From: Candidatus Villigracilis propinquus
GTDB taxonomy: Bacteria; Chloroflexota; Anaerolineae; Anaerolineales; Villigracilaceae
Length of the DNA: 64,000 nt
Reading direction: 5' to 3'
NCBI GenBank assembly: GCA_016714565.1
Contig: JADKDM010000007.1
Coordinates: 145,027 to 209,026 of the forward strand
Part shown: in pieces, positions 42,471 through 50,721 of the stretch
How the letters are laid out: every line of letters begins with the position of its first letter
Position numbering within the stretch: the stretch's first letter is position 1
Program-made: the position numbers and the translations under genes
Notes under the pieces: model-generated
Databases searched by the model: none
Told to the model about the DNA's origin: nothing
What the model saw: the letters and a program-made list of their open reading frames with translations, nothing else

Positions 42471-44537
42471 ATGCTTGCTGAATTTGGATTTGGCGTTTTA
42501 TTGGTAAGTTTAATCGTCGCAATTTATAGTGGTATTGCGGCAGTCAACGGCGCATTGAATAAATCCGCCTCTCTGGTGGAAAGTGCGCGGCGCGCCATGC
42601 TGCTCACCTTTCCACTGATCTCGATCGCCGCCGGCACTTTGATCTATCTGCTGGTGAACGATCATTATGAAGTGGCTTTTGTGTACGAAGTGACCAGCCG
42701 CAGTATGCCCACCTACCTGAAGGTCACGGCCTGGTGGGGTGGACAAGCTGGTTCCCTCGTTTTCTGGTCGTGGCTGCTGGCGGTGTTCACCTCTGCTGTC
42801 ACCCTGCGCAAATGGGATCGTGACATTGAGTTCCTGCCTTGGGTGATCGTGATCTCATCCATCACGTTAACCTTTTTCCTCGGCATGACGGCCATCTTTG
42901 AAAATCCATTCACCCGTTTCTGGCTTGTTAATGGAAACGTGGAGCCAAGCATGTTCGGCACCGCCACTGCGACAGTGTTCACACCGCAGGATGGGCAGGG
43001 ATTGAATCCGCTTCTGCGCCACCCGGGCATGGTCATTCATCCGCCCATGCTTTATCTTGGCTTTGTCTCCTACGTGATCCCGTACGCTTTCGCTATGGCC
43101 GCACTTATCACAGGCCGCACCGATGACCGCTGGATCCGCATCACCCGCCGCTGGTCTTTGTGGGCGTGGTTGTTCCTTTCCTTTGGACTCGTACTCGGCG
43201 GACGCTGGGCCTATGATGTGCTTGGTTGGGGCGGCTACTGGGGCTGGGATCCCGTGGAAATTGCGGCCTTCATGCCGTGGTTGACAGGTACCGCATTTTT
43301 ACATTCTGTCATGATCCAGGAGAAGCGCGGTCTGCTCAAGCATTGGAACATGATCCTTGTTATTCTCACATATTCTCTCGTTATCTTCGGAACCTTCCTG
43401 ACGCGCTCCGGCGTGCTCTCCTCTGTCCATGCGTTTGCGAACAGCCCAATCGGACCATTCTTCATGGGATTTGTTTCACTCATGTTGGTTTCCTCTGTGG
43501 GGCTGGTGATCTGGCGCTGGCCTGAATTACGCAGTGAAACGGAAATGAAGTCCATGCTTTCACGCGAGGCACTTTTCCTGCTCAACAACCTGCTTTTCAT
43601 GAGCATTCTGGTGATTTGTTTCTGGGGCGTGATCTTCCCGCTCATCTCTGAATTGTTTACAGGCCAAAAAGTGACCGTAGGTCCGCCCTTCTATGAGCGT
43701 GCTACTGCCCCGCTTTTCTCGTCTCTGCTCTTCCTGATGGCTGTTGCCCCGCTCTCTGCATGGGGACATTCCACCTTACAGACCCTCGGACGCGCGATCT
43801 GGAAATCAGCAGTGGCTGCTGTGGTTTTAACTATTGTCCTCTTCTTCACCTACACACAAAAACCCGGCGCTTTAATGGGCTTCTTCCTCGTCGCGCTGGC
43901 TATTTTCGCCACTTCGCATGAATTCTGGCGTGGCGCGCGTGCGCGCCAGAAGACGCAAGGTGAGAATATCTTTACCGCCCTCTCCCGTTTGATGGGACGC
44001 AATCGCCGCCGCTACGGTGGATACATCATCCACATCAGCATGGCGTTGATGGCGATCGGCATCATCGGCATCGAGATCTTCCAAAAAGAGACGCAAGGCA
44101 CACTGGCGGCAGGTGAGCAGCTGGAAATTGCCGGTTACACCGTTGAATACCGCGAACTCGCTTCATGGGACAATGCCGGTGAAGGCGTGAATTACACCCG
44201 CGCCGTTGTGGATGTGTACGAGAACGGCATCTATCTCGGAGAACTCAACCCGCGCATTGACTATTATTTCGACTCCCAGCAAAACATGACCATCCCCGGC
44301 AATCGCTCCACGATCAGGGATGATCTCTACATTCTGCTCGTGGACTGGCAGCCGGTATCCTCCATTGGCGCGACCTTCAAGATCTACGTCAACCCGCTGG
44401 TAAACTGGCTATGGCTCGGAAGTCTGCTCTTCCTGGTGGGTATCATCTTTGCCGCCTGGCCTGATAATGACCCCAATGAAGAAACCGCCCGTCGAAGCGT
44501 GACACACAGCAACCGTCAGCCCAGCGCAGCAGACTAG
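42471..44537 (+). CDS. ccmF: Heme lyase subunit CcmF
   Basis: Integral membrane heme lyase that attaches heme to apocytochrome CxxCH motifs. 688 residues and about 14 predicted helices, normal family length. The WWD heme-handling motif is WGGYWGWDPVEIAAFMPWL (253-271). Other conserved blocks are SLVFWSWLLAVFTS, HPPMLYLGFVSYVIPYAFA, SFLTRSGVLSSVHAFA-type (here TFLTRSGVLSSVHAFANSP), and RRRYGGYIIHISMALMAIGI ahead of the C-terminal periplasmic domain. AACGAGGA precedes the ATG. Works with CcmH and the CcmE above. Confidence 0.96.
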   Translation: MLAEFGFGVLLVSLIVAIYSGIAAVNGALNKSASLVESARRAMLLTFPLISIAAGTLIYLLVNDHYEVAFVYEVTSRSMPTYLKVTAWWGGQAGSLVFWSWLLAVFTSAVTLRKWDRDIEFLPWVIVISSITLTFFLGMTAIFENPFTRFWLVNGNVEPSMFGTATATVFTPQDGQGLNPLLRHPGMVIHPPMLYLGFVSYVIPYAFAMAALITGRTDDRWIRITRRWSLWAWLFLSFGLVLGGRWAYDVLGWGGYWGWDPVEIAAFMPWLTGTAFLHSVMIQEKRGLLKHWNMILVILTYSLVIFGTFLTRSGVLSSVHAFANSPIGPFFMGFVSLMLVSSVGLVIWRWPELRSETEMKSMLSREALFLLNNLLFMSILVICFWGVIFPLISELFTGQKVTVGPPFYERATAPLFSSLLFLMAVAPLSAWGHSTLQTLGRAIWKSAVAAVVLTIVLFFTYTQKPGALMGFFLVALAIFATSHEFWRGARARQKTQGENIFTALSRLMGRNRRRYGGYIIHISMALMAIGIIGIEIFQKETQGTLAAGEQLEIAGYTVEYRELASWDNAGEGVNYTRAVVDVYENGIYLGELNPRIDYYFDSQQNMTIPGNRSTIRDDLYILLVDWQPVSSIGATFKIYVNPLVNWLWLGSLLFLVGIIFAAWPDNDPNEETARRSVTHSNRQPSAAD

Positions 44538-44570
44538 AAAAGTCAAAAGTCGAAGGTTGAAAGTCAAGCC
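44538..44570. repeat. Single-arm GTCGAAGGT-type repeat between ccmF and ccmH
   Basis: AAAAGTCAAAAGTCGAAGGT followed by TGAAAGTCAAG; same family as 1007 and 31188 but without an inverted partner. Confidence 0.65.
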
Positions 44571-44591
44571 TTTGGCTTCTGGAGAGAAGAA

Positions 44592-45083
44592 ATGAAAAAG
44601 ACCTTACAAATACTCGCACTTGCACTTTTGCTTGCGGGCTTGTTAACCAGTGTTGCTTTCGCACAGGACGATACTCCCACAGATGATGATGTGAATGCGG
44701 TTGCCAAACAGTTGTACTGCCCGGTCTGTGAAAATACTCCGCTGGATGTATGTCCCACGGAAGCCTGCCGTCAGTGGCGCGAATTGATCCGCACCCAGCT
44801 TGGGGAAGGCATGACGGAGCAGCAGATCAAGGATTATTTCGTTGCCAATTACGGCGCACGCGTTCTTTCAGAACCGCCGCGCACGGGATTGAACTGGCTC
44901 GTGTACATCCTGCCGCCTGTCATCATCCTGTTGGGAGCCTTCTTCCTCTTCCGCTCTTTCAGGGAGTGGACAAAGGCTTCAGCAACAGCAGCCACTATCA
45001 GCGCGGAAAGAAGCGAAGCATCATCCCCTGCAAAAGATGATTACGTTGCCCGTCTCGAAGAAGAATTGAAGAAAAGAAAATAA
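44592..45083 (+). CDS. ccmH: CcmH-type apocytochrome thiol-reduction protein
   Basis: A 163-residue exported, membrane-anchored CcmH/CycL protein that keeps the apocytochrome CxxC reduced for heme attachment. Signal peptide 1-24; redox motif LYCPVCENT (C43, C46) in place of the usual LRCxxCQ; then TPLDVCPTEACRQWRELIRTQLGEG with two extra cysteines (C54, C59); VANYGARVLSEPP; and a TM helix at ~105-125. The extra cysteines could form a structural or regulatory disulfide. Confidence 0.93.
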   Translation: MKKTLQILALALLLAGLLTSVAFAQDDTPTDDDVNAVAKQLYCPVCENTPLDVCPTEACRQWRELIRTQLGEGMTEQQIKDYFVANYGARVLSEPPRTGLNWLVYILPPVIILLGAFFLFRSFREWTKASATAATISAERSEASSPAKDDYVARLEEELKKRK

Positions 45084-45087
45084 ATCT

Positions 45088-45133
45088 CCTCACTCTAGCC
45101 CTCTCCCTTTTTGGGGAGAGGGCTAGAGTGAGG
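45088..45133. repeat. Perfect 20-bp palindrome, CCTCACTCTAGCCCTCTCCC
   Basis: Arms at 45088-45107 and 45114-45133 with a 6-nt T/G loop. Similar CCCTCTCCC palindromes are widespread across bacterial phyla. It lies between ccmH and the thioredoxin gene. Confidence 0.88.
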
Positions 45134-45149
45134 GACATTGGAGAATGTC

Positions 45150-45716
45150 ATGACTGAAAACATCCCACAAAAACGCGGCGTGCCGCTTTGGGCGCAAGTT
45201 TCCATCTGGGTATTTCTTGTTGCTTTGCTCGTATTGGTTGGAGTGATCCTCGGTAAACGCCAGCAGGGCACGGTGCAACCCGGCGATGAGATCCCCGATT
45301 TTACGCTGCCGCTATTCAGCGAGTATGAATACGCGGGCAAGAGTGAAGTAAAGCTTTCCGATTTTCAAGGCAAGATTGTGGTGCTCAATTTCTGGGCATC
45401 CTGGTGCAAGCCGTGCGAGCAGGAAGCCGCCGAACTCGAAGAGGCGTGGAAGTTTTACGAAGCAGATGGCGAAGTTGTTTTCCTCGGTGCCGATTATGTA
45501 GACACCGAACCCGAGGCCCGCGCCTACCTGAAAAAATTTGGCATCACGTTTTCCAACGGCCCAGACATGGGCACGAAGATCTCGCAAATGTTCCGCATTC
45601 GCGGTGTACCTGAAACATATTTCATCGACCAGAACGGCGTCCTTTATTTTGTAAAGGTCGGGCCTTTCGTATCAGTGGATGAGATCAAATCCATCGTTGC
45701 ACAAAAACTACCTTAA
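45150..45716 (+). CDS. TlpA/ResA/CcmG-type thioredoxin
   Basis: A 188-residue membrane-anchored thiol-disulfide oxidoreductase: TM helix (VSIWVFLVALLVLVGVIL), then AhpC/TSA-like thioredoxin fold with NFWASWCKPCEQEA (C86, C89) and the cis-proline region FRIRGVPETYFIDQNG. Position in the cluster makes it the CcmG/ResA equivalent that reduces CcmH or apocytochrome. GGAG precedes ATG 45150; the TTG four codons earlier contains that site. Confidence 0.93.
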   Translation: MTENIPQKRGVPLWAQVSIWVFLVALLVLVGVILGKRQQGTVQPGDEIPDFTLPLFSEYEYAGKSEVKLSDFQGKIVVLNFWASWCKPCEQEAAELEEAWKFYEADGEVVFLGADYVDTEPEARAYLKKFGITFSNGPDMGTKISQMFRIRGVPETYFIDQNGVLYFVKVGPFVSVDEIKSIVAQKLP

Positions 45717-45725
45717 GGCGGAAAC

Positions 45726-46235
45726 ATGGAATTAGGCTCGCTCTTTCTAGTACTCGCAGTCATTGTGGTGGTCGGCATTTATTTGTACGCGCCCTTCACA
45801 TCTCGCGCGCGTCGCACGCGCACCAGCGAAACACATGAAGTCTCCTCGTTGAAAGCGGAGCGCGACCGTGTGATCAACTCTCTGCAGGAACTTGATTTCG
45901 ATTTCAAACTCGGCAAGATTCCCGAAGAGGATTATCCAGAACAACGCGCTACGCTCCTGCAAAAAGGCTCGGACATTCTTCGCAAGCTCGATGAACTTGC
46001 GCCTGTCTCAACTTCTGCAAACAACGTGGAAGCACGCATCGAAAAAGCTGCTGCCGCTAAACGCGCGGATTCTTCCGAAGCCGAATCGCAAGTCAGCGAC
46101 GACGATCTCGAATCGATGATTTCGGCACGCCGCAAGCAGCAAAAAAGCAAATCCGCTGGTTTCTGCCCGAAATGTGGCAAGCCCGTCTTGGTTACCGATA
46201 AATTCTGCCCATCCTGCGGGAAGGCAGTGAAGTAA
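45726..46235 (+). CDS. CcmI-like anchored protein with C-terminal zinc ribbon
   Basis: A 169-residue protein: N-terminal TM (LFLVLAVIVVVGIYLY), then a helical segment LKAERDRVINSLQELDFDFKLGKIPEEDYPEQR resembling the start of CcmI, a charged linker, and a zinc ribbon FCPKCGKPV..DKFCPSCGKAV (two CxxC pairs). It begins 9 nt after the thioredoxin gene. A chaperone or adaptor role for apocytochromes is inferred from position; the zinc ribbon is not part of classical CcmI. Confidence 0.75.
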   Translation: MELGSLFLVLAVIVVVGIYLYAPFTSRARRTRTSETHEVSSLKAERDRVINSLQELDFDFKLGKIPEEDYPEQRATLLQKGSDILRKLDELAPVSTSANNVEARIEKAAAAKRADSSEAESQVSDDDLESMISARRKQQKSKSAGFCPKCGKPVLVTDKFCPSCGKAVK

Positions 46236-46238
46236 ATT

Positions 46239-46291
46239 AGCTTTCAGCGATTAGCAATCAGCTTTCAGCAGGTAGCTGAGTGCTGAAAGCT
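46239..46291. repeat. AGCTTTCAGC-type repeat cluster
   Basis: AGCTTTCAGC at 46239-46248 and 46260-46269 and its complement GCTGAAAGCT at 46282-46291, with GATTAGCAATC between. It fills the gap before the cytochrome gene. Confidence 0.8.
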
Positions 46292-46308
46292 ATCCTTTGA
46301 GGAACTCC

Positions 46309-48186
46309 ATGAAACTACGTTATCCCATTATTTTAGCAATAGTCGTCACCCTCCTTACCGCCTGCAACTTCACCCTCGCGGCAGATGTCACGCCCCCGCC
46401 CGGCTATGTGGCGCCCACCCCGGCCCCTACGCTTGGACCGCTCTACCCCGCCAGCGCACCCGATCTTGAAAGCGGTGCCGCAATCTATGTGGAAAAATGC
46501 GCGCCTTGCCACGGTCACACCGGCCTCGGCGATGGCCCCGATGGAAAACAACTCCCCGTTACCGTAGCTGCCTTCGCCCTGCCTGAAACCGCGCGCAAGG
46601 CATCTCCAGCGGCCTGGTACACAATGGTCACACAAGGCAACCTTGACCGCTTCATGCCTCCATTCCTCAGCTTAAGCGATCAGCAGCGTTGGGATGTTGT
46701 ATCCTACGCTCTGACCCTGCACACCACAGACCAGCAAGTTGAAACGGGCAAATCCCTCTTTGAAGAAAACTGCGCCGACTGTGCCAAAGCGTTCAGCAAT
46801 CAGGAAATGATGTCTGCGCTCACCGAAGATCAAATTGTAAAGATGATCAAGGAAGGCGCCGGCGATGTCCCCGCTTTTGGAAGCAGCTTTAGCGATGAAG
46901 AAGCCTACGCCGTCGCGGCATACATCCGCACATTGACGTTTGCGCTTCCCCCCGCGCCGGTAGTGGCTGCTGCTACTGAAACACCAGTTGCCGCTGCAAC
47001 AGATTCCGGAACCCCGTCAGCCGAAGCAACGCCTCTCGATGGCACAGCCCAGGCCCAAGTCACGCCTGAAGCGACCGTGGAACCTGTCGCCGTCACTGGC
47101 GGAAGCATCAGCGGTCTGGTCAATAATCTTACCGGCAAAGATCTGTTGTCTGATCAAGCGATCACCTTGCGTGTCTTTGAACATGGCAATGCTGACCCAG
47201 CCGCCGGGCCGCAGGAAATCCTAGCTCTTGAGGGAACTGTCAATGAAGATGGAACCTACTCCTTTGACGGTGTTGAAATTCTTGAGAACCAAATCTTTCT
47301 GGCCGAGCTTGAAGTGGAAGGCTTAAGCTACCAATCCGAGTTTGCCGTGGCTCCCGCTGGCGCCACCGAACTCACTCTGACGGATATTGTCATTTACTCC
47401 ACAACAGACGATTTCAGTTCCTTGAGGATTGATGAGACACAAATCTTCTTCGATTTCGCAACAGAAGGCGTTGTGCAGATATTTTCAGTTTACAACATCA
47501 CCAATGCGAGCGATAAGACCATTGTGATAAGCATGGGCACCGAACAAAAAGTACCTTTCATAGCCTTCCCCGAAGGCTCCGAAGGTCTCGGCTATGAAGC
47601 CGGACAGGATAGTGCAGCCTTCGTGCCAACTGCGGATGGTTTCGCCATGCCGCCCAGTAATACCCCCTACAGCCTGATCGCCTTCGCATCTGTTCCAAAG
47701 GCCAAAGAGATCAGCATCTCCCAGCCTGCTTTGTTGCCCATCGGCGAAGTGGCCTTGTTCCTGCCTGAAGGCGTGGAAGCAGAAGGCGACACACTCACCG
47801 ATGAAGGTATTCAAAACCTGCAAGGTACCAACTTCCATGTTTACTCCGCGAGCGCGATCAGTGAAGGCAAAAACCTGGACCTTGTTCTAACCGGGGAACC
47901 GAAAGATTCCACAGCCGTCGCCCCCGATGTGACACAGAACAAGAACCTGTTGATCGGCATTGGCGCACTCGGCCTTGTGCTCATTCTCGCTGGCGTATGG
48001 ATGTACATGCGCGACAGCAAAAAAGAGGAAGAAATTGAAGAGGAAGAGGATGAGTTTGACGACAGCGAATCCATCATGGATGCCATCATCGCCATCGACG
48101 AACTGCACCGTGCCGGTAAACTCTCAGATCAGGCGTACAAAGAACGGCGCGAAGAATTAAAGAACGCGTTGAAGAGAAAGTCTTAA
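46309..48186 (+). CDS. Lipoprotein cytochrome c with one intact and one degenerate heme site
   Basis: A 625-residue exported protein, likely an electron carrier and substrate of the surrounding ccm system. Lipobox LLTAC (C19); cytochrome c domain 1 with CAPCHGH (C64, C67, H68) and a downstream RFMPPF Met ligand; domain 2 with NCADCAKAF (C155, C158) where the heme-ligand His is Ala159. Next an Ala/Thr/Pro linker, a long beta-rich region (~255-545, GTVNEDGTYSFDGVEI), a TM helix (LLIGIGALGLVLILAGVWMY), an acidic coil and a SHOCT-like tail (IDELHRAGKLSDQAYKERREELK). GAGG precedes ATG 46309. Partner complex unknown. Confidence 0.85.
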   Translation: MKLRYPIILAIVVTLLTACNFTLAADVTPPPGYVAPTPAPTLGPLYPASAPDLESGAAIYVEKCAPCHGHTGLGDGPDGKQLPVTVAAFALPETARKASPAAWYTMVTQGNLDRFMPPFLSLSDQQRWDVVSYALTLHTTDQQVETGKSLFEENCADCAKAFSNQEMMSALTEDQIVKMIKEGAGDVPAFGSSFSDEEAYAVAAYIRTLTFALPPAPVVAAATETPVAAATDSGTPSAEATPLDGTAQAQVTPEATVEPVAVTGGSISGLVNNLTGKDLLSDQAITLRVFEHGNADPAAGPQEILALEGTVNEDGTYSFDGVEILENQIFLAELEVEGLSYQSEFAVAPAGATELTLTDIVIYSTTDDFSSLRIDETQIFFDFATEGVVQIFSVYNITNASDKTIVISMGTEQKVPFIAFPEGSEGLGYEAGQDSAAFVPTADGFAMPPSNTPYSLIAFASVPKAKEISISQPALLPIGEVALFLPEGVEAEGDTLTDEGIQNLQGTNFHVYSASAISEGKNLDLVLTGEPKDSTAVAPDVTQNKNLLIGIGALGLVLILAGVWMYMRDSKKEEEIEEEEDEFDDSESIMDAIIAIDELHRAGKLSDQAYKERREELKNALKRKS

Positions 48187-48197
48187 TTACCTAATCT

Positions 48198-48249
48198 CGT
48201 CATTGCGAGGAGGGTGCTTCGTCGGGCTAAAGCCCTTCTCGCAATGACG
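48198..48249. repeat. Palindrome CGTCATTGCGAG with 28-nt loop
   Basis: 12-bp perfect arms (48198-48209 and 48238-48249) with an inner GGGCTAAAGCCC hairpin. Palindromes of the GTCATTGCGAG type are common intergenic repeats in several phyla. It lies just before ccmA. Confidence 0.85.
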
Positions 48250-48262
48250 AAATGGAATCCAA

Positions 48263-48961
48263 ATGATCGAAACCAAAAAACTCGTCAAACGCTTTGGACT
48301 AAAAACCATCCTGCGCGGAGTGGATTTTTCCGTGGAGCCCGGTGAATTCGTGGCATTGCTTGGGCCGAACGGCGCAGGCAAAACTACCTTCCTGCGTATT
48401 CTCGCCACCCTCTCGCGCCCATCACTGGGAAGTGTAAAAGTGGCAGGTCATTCGCTGCCAAACGAATCTGCCCAGGTCCGTGCAAAGCTGGGAGTGGTCT
48501 CGCATATGCCCCTGCTCTACCCCGACCTAACTGCCGAAGAAAATTTAGAGTTCTACGCCCGTATGTACGGCATCATTGATTTTGGTCCGCGCATCACGGA
48601 AGTTCTCCAAATGGTCGGACTCGAACACCGCCGCAAAGACCTCGTCCGCACCTTTTCACGCGGAATGCAGCAGCGCCTCGCCATCGGCAGAGCCGTCATC
48701 CACGACCCCGAAGTGATGCTCTTCGACGAGCCTTATACCGGTCTCGACCAGGACGCCTCCGAAATGCTGGATGAAGTGCTTAAGTCCGTCGCCGCCAAAG
48801 GCCGCACCGTGGTGATGACCTCCCACGATCTCGCCCGCGCGGAAGACCTCGCCACCCGTTTCGACATCCTCTCGCGCGGCGTCATTACCGCCTCTGCCAA
48901 ACGGACAGATTTCATAAACACCAACCTTTTGGATTTTTACAAGAAATCACTGGAGTCGTAA
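48263..48961 (+). CDS. ccmA: Heme exporter ATPase CcmA
   Basis: A 232-residue ABC ATPase of the CcmABC(D) complex that releases holo-CcmE. Walker A GPNGAGKTT, Q-loop GVVSHMPLLYPDL, signature FSRGMQQRLAIGRAV, Walker B VMLFDEPYTGLD, switch His in VVMTSHDLARAE. The signature reads FSRGMQQR, as usual in CcmA. Followed by ccmB after 28 nt. Confidence 0.93.
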   Translation: MIETKKLVKRFGLKTILRGVDFSVEPGEFVALLGPNGAGKTTFLRILATLSRPSLGSVKVAGHSLPNESAQVRAKLGVVSHMPLLYPDLTAEENLEFYARMYGIIDFGPRITEVLQMVGLEHRRKDLVRTFSRGMQQRLAIGRAVIHDPEVMLFDEPYTGLDQDASEMLDEVLKSVAAKGRTVVMTSHDLARAEDLATRFDILSRGVITASAKRTDFINTNLLDFYKKSLES

Positions 48962-48989
48962 TTACGAATTACGTAAAGCGAAAACAACC

Positions 48990-49679
48990 ATGAAACAAAC
49001 TGCTCCCTCCTTCTTCAAAGCCACCATGGCCATCGTCCAAAAGGACCTCTCGGCAGAATTCCGCTCGCGTGAATTACTCTCCGCCATGCTGGTCTTTTCC
49101 ATGCTGGTCATCCTCATCTTCAACTTCGCCCTGGAACTGGATATCAAAGTCCGCCAATCTGTCACTGCGGGCGTCCTGTGGACCACCTTCGCCTTCGCAG
49201 GCACCCTCGGCCTCAACCGCTCGATGGCCGTGGAAAAAGACCGCGGCTGCATGGACGGTCTCCTGCTCGCCCCCGTGGATCGTTCCGCCATCTTCTTTGG
49301 CAAAGCCATCAGCAATCTTGCCTTCATGCTCATCGTCGAAGCCATTGTCCTCCCTCTGTACGCCCTGCTTTATAACGAAGTCCGCATCTTTCAACTAAGT
49401 TTCCTCGGCGTGATCCTGCTCGGCTCCGTTGGATACATCGCCGTCGGCACATTGCTCTCCGCCATGTCCGTGCAAACCCGCACGCGAGATGTGCTGCTCC
49501 CGATCCTGCTCTTTCCCGTGGCAGTTCCCGTTTTGCTCGCATCTGTCAAAGCAAGTGGAGGGTTATTAGTTGGTGCAGACTTTGCCGAAATTCTCGCCCC
49601 GCTTAACCTTCTCATCGTCTACGACGTGATCTTCATCGCCGTCGCATTCATGGTTTTTGATTTTGTTGTGGAAGAATAA
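48990..49679 (+). CDS. ccmB: Heme exporter membrane subunit CcmB
   Basis: A 229-residue protein with six predicted helices. It begins AIVQKDLSAEFRSRELLSAMLVFSMLVILIFNFAL, typical of CcmB, and has ERDRGCMDGLLLAPVDR-type loop (here EKDRGCMDGLLLAPVDRSAIFFGK) that contacts CcmA. Ordered between ccmA and ccmC as in most bacteria. Confidence 0.93.
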   Translation: MKQTAPSFFKATMAIVQKDLSAEFRSRELLSAMLVFSMLVILIFNFALELDIKVRQSVTAGVLWTTFAFAGTLGLNRSMAVEKDRGCMDGLLLAPVDRSAIFFGKAISNLAFMLIVEAIVLPLYALLYNEVRIFQLSFLGVILLGSVGYIAVGTLLSAMSVQTRTRDVLLPILLFPVAVPVLLASVKASGGLLVGADFAEILAPLNLLIVYDVIFIAVAFMVFDFVVEE

Positions 49680-49797
49680 AAATCTTCAAAATCTATATAT
49701 CACAAAAGAACATTCTCAGCAGTTTTTATGACTAGTACGATCTAATCGAAGTAAATCTTCAATCAGATATCGTAAATTTTAAAAAGGAGTTCGTTCA

Positions 49798-50496
49798 ATG
49801 CAATCCAAACCAATCGCACTCACTATTCTGGATATTGTTTCGATCATCGTCCTCGGCATTGCCACCTACCTCGCCGTCGTCTTTGCCCCCACCGAAGCCG
49901 TCATGGGAGATGTCCAACGCGTCTTCTACTTCCATATCGGCACCGCATGGGTCGGTCTGGTCGGCTTTGTCCTTTCCGCAGCAGCAGGCATCGCCTACCT
50001 CGTCACCAAAGACATGAAATGGGATCGCTTCGAAGTCGCGGCCGTTGAAGTTAGCACCATGTTCTTCTTTATCACCATCGTCCTCGGCTCCATTTGGGCC
50101 CGCCCCGCCTGGAACACCTGGTGGACATGGGACCCCCGCCTCACCACCGCCGCCGTCACCGAGCTGATCTACATCGCCTACTTCATGCTCCGCCAGGGCA
50201 TCGAAGACCCCGACAAGCGCGCCCGCTTCGGCGCAGTCTACGCTCTGCTTGGCGGCCTCAGCGCCCCCATCACCTTCATGGTCATTCGCCTCTTCCGCAC
50301 CATTCACCCTGTCGTCATCGGCAATGCAAGCGCCGAAGCCCAGGGCGGCTTTGATATGACCGCCGACATGCGCACCGCCTTTTTCTTCGCCCTCTTCGCC
50401 TTCACTGTCATCTTCATCGACATGATGTGGCACCGCATGCGCCTCGGTGGCTTGCAGGAAAAGGTCGAACAACTCAAACTCAACGTCTCAATGTAA
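49798..50496 (+). CDS. ccmC: Heme delivery protein CcmC
   Basis: A 232-residue, six-helix heme-handling protein that loads heme onto CcmE. WWD motif ARPAWNTWWTWDPRLTTA, flanked by the heme-ligand histidines in VFYFHIGTAW and LFRTIHPVVI. AAGGAG precedes the ATG. The 118-nt gap before it carries a short AT-rich leader including TAATCGAAGTAAATCTTCAA, which recurs at 53892. Confidence 0.95.
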   Translation: MQSKPIALTILDIVSIIVLGIATYLAVVFAPTEAVMGDVQRVFYFHIGTAWVGLVGFVLSAAAGIAYLVTKDMKWDRFEVAAVEVSTMFFFITIVLGSIWARPAWNTWWTWDPRLTTAAVTELIYIAYFMLRQGIEDPDKRARFGAVYALLGGLSAPITFMVIRLFRTIHPVVIGNASAEAQGGFDMTADMRTAFFFALFAFTVIFIDMMWHRMRLGGLQEKVEQLKLNVSM

Positions 50497-50507
50497 TTGG
50501 AGTAAAA

Positions 50508-50672
50508 ATGGAAACCATCCCCGATACCTCAGGCTACATGATCGCAGGCCATGTCATCGCCCTCATCACTATGGGCCTCTACGTCCTCAGCGTATACCTT
50601 CGAAATAAAAACCTCAATCAGGATCTGGAAACCCTCAAATCCCTTGAGGCTGAACAAACAAAAAAGAAATGA
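50508..50672 (+). CDS. ccmD: CcmD-like small membrane protein
   Basis: 54 residues: one TM helix (YMIAGHVIALITMGLYVLSVYLR) and a charged tail NKNLNQDLETLKSLEAEQTKKK. TTGGAG precedes ATG 50508, 11 nt after ccmC. Size, topology and position match CcmD, which stabilises the CcmC-CcmE interaction. The sequence itself is poorly conserved in this family. Confidence 0.85.
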   Translation: METIPDTSGYMIAGHVIALITMGLYVLSVYLRNKNLNQDLETLKSLEAEQTKKK

Positions 50673-50679
50673 AATTTAC

Positions 50680-50714
50680 AAAAGAGTCCGCTTATAATTC
50701 AGGCGGACTCTTTT
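50680..50714 (+). terminator. Terminator of the ccm cluster
   Basis: Perfect 12-bp arms AAAAGAGTCCGC (50680-50691) and GCGGACTCTTTT (50703-50714). It ends only 7 nt before the next start codon. Confidence 0.9.
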
Positions 50715-50721
50715 GATTCAG

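Noticed and set aside
49795..50472. 225-codon minus-strand frame opposite ccmC
   Set aside because: Asp/Gly/Glu-rich mirror of a hydrophobic protein; ccmC has WWD and ligand histidines.
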